Source: Gnetum montanum
Lineage: Eukaryota; Streptophyta; Gnetopsida; Gnetales; Gnetaceae
Assembly (NCBI GenBank): GCA_015680685.1
Contig: MNCI01013629.1
Span: 69,149 to 133,148 of the forward strand
DNA: 64,000 nt
Direction: 5' to 3'
The notes beneath the pieces were generated by a model. That model was given only the letters and a program-made list of their open reading frames with translations, was not told the origin of the DNA and made no database searches. The position numbers and the translations under genes were made by a program. This document shows, one piece after another, positions 57,452-64,000 of this stretch (its first letter is position 1; every line of letters begins with the position of its first letter).

Positions 57452-59790
57452 AATGGGGGGTATCCCCCATGACTAAACCTTGGATCATGGCAAGAATTAA
57501 TAAATGGAAAGTTAGGATCCATGCATATTGGAAGTATTGGGGTTTGGTCATATCCAAACCACTGGGTGTCTTTTGGTGTAGTGGTAGGAATGTACCCAAA
57601 TTGGGGTTCACACACTTGATGAAAGCAGGCATAATGGGGTAGATTATAAGATGTCATGTGATAAGAAGCTAACCCACTATGGCACTTGTGACCATAAGAC
57701 AGTATGCAAGGGTCGATATGTCTTCTCATGTTGTTAAATTCAATAGGCCACATGGTTATTAGAGTATTAATTAGTGGCCCAAATAAGATAACAGGAGGTG
57801 TTGAGTTTGAAGAGGAAGGTGCATCACAGTGTTGGGCTTGTGTTGAGTTGGAAGATGTAGTGGTTTTAGAACCGTGCTGTCTCTTTCTACAGTCATGCCT
57901 AAAGAAAGATGCTTCTGACATTGTGTAGGACTCCCATTACTGTTGACAGTAGTAGCACAAGTAATGTTCATTGGTTGGTGTTGTGGTGCAAAACCTTTTG
58001 GTACAACTGGTGGTGATGTAGAAGGAGGTGAAGGATGAGAATATTGAGAGTAAGGAGGAGTGTAAGGAACATGAGGTGATGATCCCATAGGAGAGGACAT
58101 GGGTTGATGATACTCAGGATACTGATAACGATGAGGTGAAGTAGAGGATGTTGATCTAGTTGGAGAAACAAGATGTTGAATGTAATAGGCACTTGGTTTT
58201 GGGTGATATGAAGGGTGTGGTAATAAGCACTTGGTTTTTGCCACTACTGTTAAGCATAGTACTTGTATATGAAATTTGGATGTAGCATTCTTCCCAGTGC
58301 TCATGTAGATGTGAAAAGATTGGGCATTGGCCTTTGGGGTGGTCATACAGGCAAACCTCACATTGATACTTATGATTTGCAGTTGAGCCCCTATCCTTAT
58401 TTTCCTCAATCCTCCTTTTTGATTATTGAATGGTGTTACGTCCCATTTCTAGGTTTTGTATCCTTATTTGTTTTGTTCATTAGAGTTATCTTGCATGGGT
58501 CTCCCTCTAATAATGTTTGCATATTCTCCACATTTTTCATGTACCCACTCCATCATCTTGTTGATCTTTGCCACAATTTCATCCAATGATTTTAGTATTG
58601 ACAAAGGTGGGAACAATTTCACCTCCTCGAGGTGAGTTGGTTTCTCCTCTTCATAATTATGGACCTCGATTATTTTAAGAGTTTGGTCCTATTGAGATTT
58701 TTTAACATTCTCCTAATTAGCTATTTCTCATTCTTCTTTTGCCACTTGCTTAATAAAATCTTGGAATTGATAGGTTCGTAGTTCATATAGTTGACTGGAG
58801 GCATACATCCCTAGGGTATCCCTTGTTTCATTATGGAGCCCATCCATGATGTGATACATTAGCCTTTCCGTAGAGAACCCATGGCCTGGGCATTTGTTTA
58901 ACAAAGAGTAATATCTTTCTAGGGCCATGTTCAAGGGTTCATGTTGTCCTTCTTTACACTCTTGGATTTGTCTCCTCAAGGCTGACACTTTTGCATAGGT
59001 TTGATATCTTTCATTGAAAGGTTCATCATTGTAGGCCAATGGCGAATTGAATTTTGCTTTAAAGACCTAAACCACACTTTAGCTTGGTCAATGAGTGTCA
59101 TAGGGAAGAGCTTAAGCCTTTGCCACCCATTCTCAATGTTGTTCCATACACGGGCATCATAGAAGGCTTGTAAATGATGTTGCAAATCTAAATCATAGCC
59201 TCCTGAGAACTTAGGAAAGTTGTTTAAATCAAGCCTGGGTAGACAGCTTTCCTTGCAATTCATGCGGGATATCTGAATGGCCTCTATTATATGCATTAGG
59301 ATCTTAGTGGCCAGCAAGGGTTCATCATCACTAAATAGGTCGTGAATTCATGAGTTGGGTTCATGTTGGCATTCTTGATTTTGCTCATGGGTTCAATTTT
59401 TATTTCTACGTTGACCCCTTAAGGAATAGTCATCCATGTCACAACCCATCATTGAAAGAGTAGAGGAAAAGAGGGAATTGGAAGACTCATCATGACTTTT
59501 GTAGGTCTCCTAATCATCCCCCGATGTACTCTTGCTACCCATTGAGAAGGTCCTAGGGCTTATGGGCCTCCTCATTCTAGGGGATGTCCCCTCTTCACTA
59601 GAGGTTTCTGAGTTGGATGACAAAAGTCCTTGAGTATTGTTGAGGTGTCTATGAACATATGAAACTCCTACATAAGATTGAGTACTCAAAACTTCTTCTT
59701 CATCATAAATTTTTTTGGTTCTCCAATGAATTGCCTCGCTAGATGTTGCATTATCATTGTCTTGTGAAAGAGAAATTGTTGTGAATTATG
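57452..59790 (-). pseudogene. TE-8 gag, relatively well preserved
   Basis: N-terminal part from about 59754 with stops. The core frame 59317-58976 reads CLPRLDLNNFPKFSGGYDLD, LQHHLQAFYDARVWNNIENG, LIDQAKVWFRSLKQNSIRHW. A shift leads to 59039-58728 with NERYQTYAKVSALRRQIQEC, EPLNMALERYYSLLNKCPGH, MYHIMDGLHNETRDTLGMYA. Pro/Ser/Tyr-rich regions follow (58250-57960). The C-terminal part (57921-57448) ends TTTPKDTQWFGYD then SHGGYPPF and a stop at about 57452, as in TE-5. Gag would make the particle; keeping gag but not pol resembles the TR-GAG type of non-autonomous element described in plants. Confidence 0.82.
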
Positions 59791-59891
59791 TGTGACTTAA
59801 TTGAATTTAATTTCTTTGTTTGAAAGCTATATCATTAATACTATATTACAACGATCTTGTATGATATAACTAATCTAGATAACTAGCACCA

Positions 59892-59909
59892 TCCTCGAAA
59901 ATGGTGCCA
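59892..59909 (-). other. Primer-binding site of TE-8 (tRNA-Asp type)
   Basis: Minus strand TGGCACCATTTTCGAGGA, one base inside the LTR. The first nine bases match the TE-6 site exactly. No extended tRNA sequence follows. Confidence 0.7.
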
Positions 59910-59910
59910 A

Positions 59911-60809
59911 TGATGAGCAACAAGGTATCCCTATGCTCAACCATATGAATACAAGCATGTACGCGTGATCCGATTGAACTCTGCAAATGGACTAGTTATG
60001 GCACCTAGAAAATTATACAGTGATCGTAGTTCACTATCTTCCCACTTGGACTAGTAATTGCTTTGTCATGTATGGTTTAGTCCAGAGTGAGGTGTATGAT
60101 GTGGTCCGTACTACTATGTTGCTCCTAAGGACAATAAGAGATAACTTAATTAAGCTAATGGCTAATAGAAAATAAGATCTAAGCTAGCCTAAGTGCGATA
60201 AGCATCCATCCCTAATCATCTATATGCATATTGGACTTCGTGTACTACTTCTAGGATTACCAAGCACNATTGGACTTCGTGTACTACTTCTAGGATTACC
60301 AAGCACACATCACTCGAAGCACTACTCGATATGCTATGGGATTACTATGTAGTTACACTTAAATGTTCATGATTAAGGTGTACTCATTTCGCATTAACAA
60401 CATGAATAGTAAATGATGATATAGGAAATATTAACTAAGAAAAAATAATAAATAATAAATAATTAAAACAAATTAAAAGCTAAGTGAATGCTGCTATGAT
60501 GGAATAATCTCAATCTTTATTATCGATCGTGTGCGTGTCCAAGCACATCACACTCGAACAAAGGTTTCGTACAATTACAAGCATCAAACTACGGGCATGC
60601 ACTTGGAAAGGACACTAAAACTGACTATAAGAATTTAAAACTAAAAAACTAACTAAAATACTAACTCTCTCATTGTGCACCTAAGTGTTGTATTTATAGG
60701 CTAACACAGGAATCATGATATCATGTATATGATATCATATCCAGGCTGTGATATTGCGTACTCAATATCGTGTCTCTGATATTAGGGCCTAGTAGACCAT
60801 GAATCATCA
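59911..60809 (-). repeat. 5' LTR of TE-8 (right end in window)
   Basis: Plus coordinates start TGATGAGCAAC at 59911 and end GAATCATCA at 60809. It pairs with 51734-52569. U3 carries GATATC at two places (60718-60740) plus decayed GATATT/AATATC copies. Its extra length is explained by the 38-bp duplication around the N at 60268. Confidence 0.92.
60230..60306. repeat. 38-bp direct duplication flanking an N (probable assembly artefact)
   Basis: Bases 60230-60267 and 60269-60306 are identical and separated only by the N at 60268. The partner LTR has a single copy (around 52070-52095). Confidence 0.9.
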
Positions 60810-60814
60810 AACTT

Positions 60815-62061
60815 CTATTTGCTAAGTTCATCAAAGTTCAAGTACCTAAGGTTACCAATTGATATGATGAGTTCCTCTTCTATCTACTCACACAAGAAAC
60901 TCCTATAGAATGGGATAATAAGAAAAAAATAATAATTTCTTCACCAAGTCAAGCAGTATATGGAAATTGAAGGCAACCCTTACAAGGTTTGTGCCAATGG
61001 CCTAGTATGATGGTGTGTACCCAATGGAGATCAATTGTGAGTCCTCCAAGATGATCATGAAGGTCTTTGTGGGAGACATTACGTAGGAAGGAGGATAGCC
61101 AAAAATGCCCTCATGGTAGGATACTTTTGACTAACCATATTCAAGGATGCTCACCATTTCTGTCATTCATGCAAGTGATGTCAAAGAGATGGAGAAATAA
61201 CCACATGAATGAAAGGACCCCAACAATGGATCCAATCACTGAAGCCTTTAGACCTTTGGGGAATTGACTTCATGGTATCCATCACTCTCATGTTGAATGG
61301 GAAGGTCTATATCATAGTTTTTATTGACTACTATACCAAATGGGTTGAAGCTATAGTTGTATCTGACTATACATCTACCATTGTAGCTCAATTTTTTCAA
61401 TAGCACGTGGTAAACAAGTTTGGTGTACCTAGAGTACTAATTTCAGATAATGGCACACATTTCATGGGTCCTAATTTTTGTAAGTTAATGTAACACTTAA
61501 ATGTGCAACATAAACTTACAACACCCTATCACCCCAAAGCCAATGATCAAGCAGAGGTTACCAATAGGGAGATCACTTGAATCTCATACAAACTATTAGT
61601 GGATATAGAAAAGACTAGTGTACCAAAATTAACAATGCTTTTTGGGCATATTATTCCTATAGGCTACTATCCTTATGAGTGAGTGTATAGAAATTTATTG
61701 AAACTTCTAATTCATATAAAACTACATACACTCACAACTGCCCATAAGCTTAACATAGACATTAACCTAAGCATAGAAAGAATGCTTAATGAAACTCAAC
61801 ATGCTAGATGAAAATCAACAAGTAGCACTAATGTTGAATAAAGTGCACAAGGACATACCAAGCAATGCCATGATGCAAAGAAAAGTTACATTTAAACTTG
61901 GAGATAAGGTTCTATATTGGAATCCCATGCATGTGCCACAACACACTAAGTTCCAAATGTTATGGGAAGGACCTTACATCATCCATTCAACTTTTTCTCC
62001 TAGAAGCATGATAATTTACCACCCAAAAAGTCCTCAAAAGCACATGCTAGTCAACACCTAG
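60815..62061 (+). pseudogene. TE-7 integrase, full-length but decayed
   Basis: Resumes the frame broken by TE-8 (LLFAKFIKVQVPKVTN, then YLLTQETPIEW). A damaged zinc-binding region follows (about 61050-61190). The core has PLDLWGIDFMVS (first Asp, about 61262), FIDYYTKWVEAIVVSDY, GVPRVLISDNGTHFMGPNF (second Asp, about 61447) and TPYHPKANDQAEVTNREI (Glu, about 61556), the DDE triad with spacing as in Ty3/gypsy. The C-terminal frame 61789-62061 contains KFQMLWEGPYII, the GPY/F motif. Stops interrupt it in several places. Confidence 0.88.
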
Positions 62062-64000
62062 TAACCCAAACCATTTATGTATTCCCAAATAACCACTAGT
62101 AATACTAACACCTCTGTGCAAGAACAAGTATGCTTTATTTTTCAGATCTTCTCCTTTCAACTTAGTCATGGAGGAGATGGCCATCCATTGTAAAATCTTG
62201 ATGAGGATAACCAATATTTCACCTTTTTGTTTTGCAACATTCTTTATATATTTTTCATTTTCTTAATATTTTATTGATTATTTTATCTATTTTATTTTTT
62301 TCTTCTTTGTTAATTTCATTTAGTCTTATTGGAAATCTCAAATTTTGTTCATTATTATTACAAATTTTGGAAAATTATTCAATGCAGCTATCAATGTTAT
62401 GATTGATTAATCAAAAGGTCAATTTTGTCCTTGGATTATGTTCTCTACTAATAAATTGTTAATTTTCTAATGGTATCAGGTAATGAATTCATATCATCCA
62501 TCCATTCCATTTGCTTCATGGGAAATATGTATCATAGGAGCATGAAGGTTATTTCACATTATAACTAAAAGTAATAAATGATCTTGTTACCCAACGAACT
62601 AGAAAAGGACCAAGTGGGAATGGAAAAGGATGTGACCTCAAGGAAATTTGTTGTTTTCTTCTCTCAACTTCCTTCTTAAGTTATATGATTTTCCACTAGT
62701 ATATCATCACTTCTATTTTTGACCATAAAAAGGAAGCATGTCTTTGCATCATGTGGTTCTTGAAAAAAAACATAAAAAACAATCACAGAAATTCAAAGCA
62801 CACATTTAGACACAATACTGGGCATAAGCACTAGTTATGGGGCTAGAAAGACATATTACCCATGCCTAAAGGCACCCCTCTAACTAAGGCCTTACCTATT
62901 TCCTTCTTTTCTTGGAGTGATAGTTGTCCTTTGGGGTTGTCATGAACTCTTGATGGTCAAAGAGGAGGAATATGTCAATGCAAGATTATTGTGAATGAAC
63001 TCGACTTGGTCTAGACTTGGAACAAACTAGTATCATATCATCTTTATCATAATTTTCATTGAGGATCTTATGTGACCAGGATGCAAATTATCCATCCATC
63101 ATTCTCTCTCTCTACCATTTTCTCACTCCATTTTCTATCATCTTAGTGCCTCATGCCATGGCAAATTAATAAATTTTGTTTTCTAAATAGCATAGCCCTA
63201 GGACAATTCTCACATGGGTATGGAATTTAGCTTAAAACAACCATTCATCATCCTTGATGCCCATTAACTCCTTGCGATGAAGGTATGCAAGGGCATAATA
63301 GACATACGTTTTCTTTGGGAACCCTGGATCTATCCTTAACCTCTTAAGTCATTTTCACGATGATTTTTGTAGAAAACACAATTCTCATGCTCATAGTAAT
63401 CACATATGAAATCACAACACAGAGAGAAATTTAAAACAAAACTTCAAAGCTCATATTATTTACACTGGATCATAATTAACCATAGATACAAGCAAAAAAG
63501 CAACTAAGGGATGCTTGAAAGAAGAATGCTTGAAAGGTGCTATGAGTTGCTCTTCTAATCTCTCTCTTCTAATGCCTCTTAGTCTTGCCAACCCATGTTT
63601 ATATAGGAGAGGGGACTACCTCTTAACCACTCTTAGTGCCATCCAATTCATACCACACTATCTCATAGTGGATGACAACTCACATCACACTATCACTCAA
63701 TTTACAAAGGAATCTTACTATAGATCTTAATAATTTACATTATTGTTTGATAGGTGTCTGACACTATTATGCATCTCTAGGAGAATCCTATCCTCTGTTA
63801 GATTCAATGTAATCATCTTCAGTAGGCCCCCATGTGTTTTGAGATGGAGATAGGAGCTCACCAAGAAGATAACTACTAACTTCATATCCTTGATTATTAT
63901 ACATTTTCACTACTCTGAAATCCATCATTTTGAGGTTGAGGGTCTTTGGATTGATTTCATTTCATATTGTCAACAACATTCTTGAATGTCACTTTCATTG
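62062..64000 (+). other. TE-7 region after integrase, with conserved noncoding block
   Basis: Matches the spacers of TE-5 and TE-8: 'agtcatggaggagatgg' (62164-62180), 'gtgacctcaaggaaatttg' (62633-62651) and 'ctagaaagacatattaccc' (62843-62861). A 'tttatataggagagggg' motif at 63599-63615 lies about 1.4 kb after the gag-end/integrase-end homology point, the same place as the internal TATA boxes of TE-5 and TE-8. It could be the internal promoter of an ORF2 that would start beyond 64000. No ORF is supported here. Confidence 0.45.

Larger units (their letters stand above)
51734..60809 (-). mobile_element. TE-8: complete pol-less LTR element with gag and ORF2, nested in TE-7
   Basis: Both LTRs end TGATGA/TCATCA and the element is flanked by AACTT (51729-51733 and 60810-60814). 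Minus-strand order: 5' LTR (60809-59911), tRNA-Asp-type primer site, gag (59790-57452), spacer, internal promoter, ORF2 (55439-52740), purine tract ATGGGGGTA, 3' LTR (52569-51734). No protease, RT, RNase H or integrase sequence is present in the 7.3 kb interior. It interrupts TE-7 between RNase H and integrase. Confidence 0.92.

Noticed and set aside
61067-61267. 66-codon plus-strand ORF inside TE-7 integrase
   Set aside because: Mostly the wrong phase of the decayed zinc-binding region; the integrase reading in the adjoining frame explains the sequence.

Overview
The window looks like nuclear DNA of a plant with a large, repeat-filled genome. It holds one clear host gene with introns, an AT-rich background, and about 50 kb of decayed, nested LTR retrotransposons whose CpG sites have largely turned into TpG/CpA. 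A gymnosperm or another large-genome seed plant fits, but this is inference; nothing in the window fixes the species.

Host genes. One is clearly readable: a three-exon receptor kinase of the CLAVATA1/BAM class on the minus strand (32709 to 28004, 1026 residues). A possible first exon of an unrecognised gene lies at 26629-26311 (minus), and a 44-codon secreted-peptide-like ORF at 1034-1168 (plus). A GC-rich ORF at 25083-24744 is unassigned.

Mobile DNA. Nearly all the rest is one superfamily of Ty3/gypsy elements of Athila-like type: LTRs beginning TGATGA and ending TCATCA, a primer-binding site for tRNA-Asp, and an extra ORF ('ORF2') between integrase and the 3' LTR. I number them TE-1 to TE-8. 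TE-1 (1987-6431, +) is ORF2 plus a 3' LTR. TE-2 (6432-9734, -) is gag plus a 5' LTR. TE-3 (about 9760-10230, +) is a gag scrap. TE-4 (-) is a gag/pol remnant split by TE-5 into 11009-12342 and 20965-23893. TE-5 (12343-20964, +) has gag and ORF2 but no pol. TE-6 (36636-46257, +) is full-length with target duplication ATGAT. TE-7 (46337 to beyond 64000, +) is a pol-bearing element split by TE-8. TE-8 (51734-60809, -) has gag and ORF2, no pol, and target duplication AACTT. There are also a Ty1/copia reverse transcriptase scrap (24135-24420, -) and an RTE-type LINE 3' end (34740-35840, +).

How the parts relate. The pol-bearing layout is LTR, gag, protease, RT, RNase H, integrase, a spacer of about 1.4 kb, an internal promoter, ORF2, LTR. 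TE-5 and TE-8 look like the same layout with protease-to-integrase removed, so they would need a relative to supply pol. ORF2 is preceded about 450-550 bp upstream by a TATA box, in the two pol-less elements with GATATC/AATATC motifs like those in the LTR U3, suggesting its own promoter. The most striking item is at 37522-37596: a complete tRNA-Asp(GTC), including its 3' CCA, lies antisense directly after the 5' LTR of TE-6. It looks like a primer copied in full during reverse transcription.

Five single N characters are present. Two are flanked by direct duplications and look like unmerged contig overlaps, so some apparent truncations may be assembly effects.
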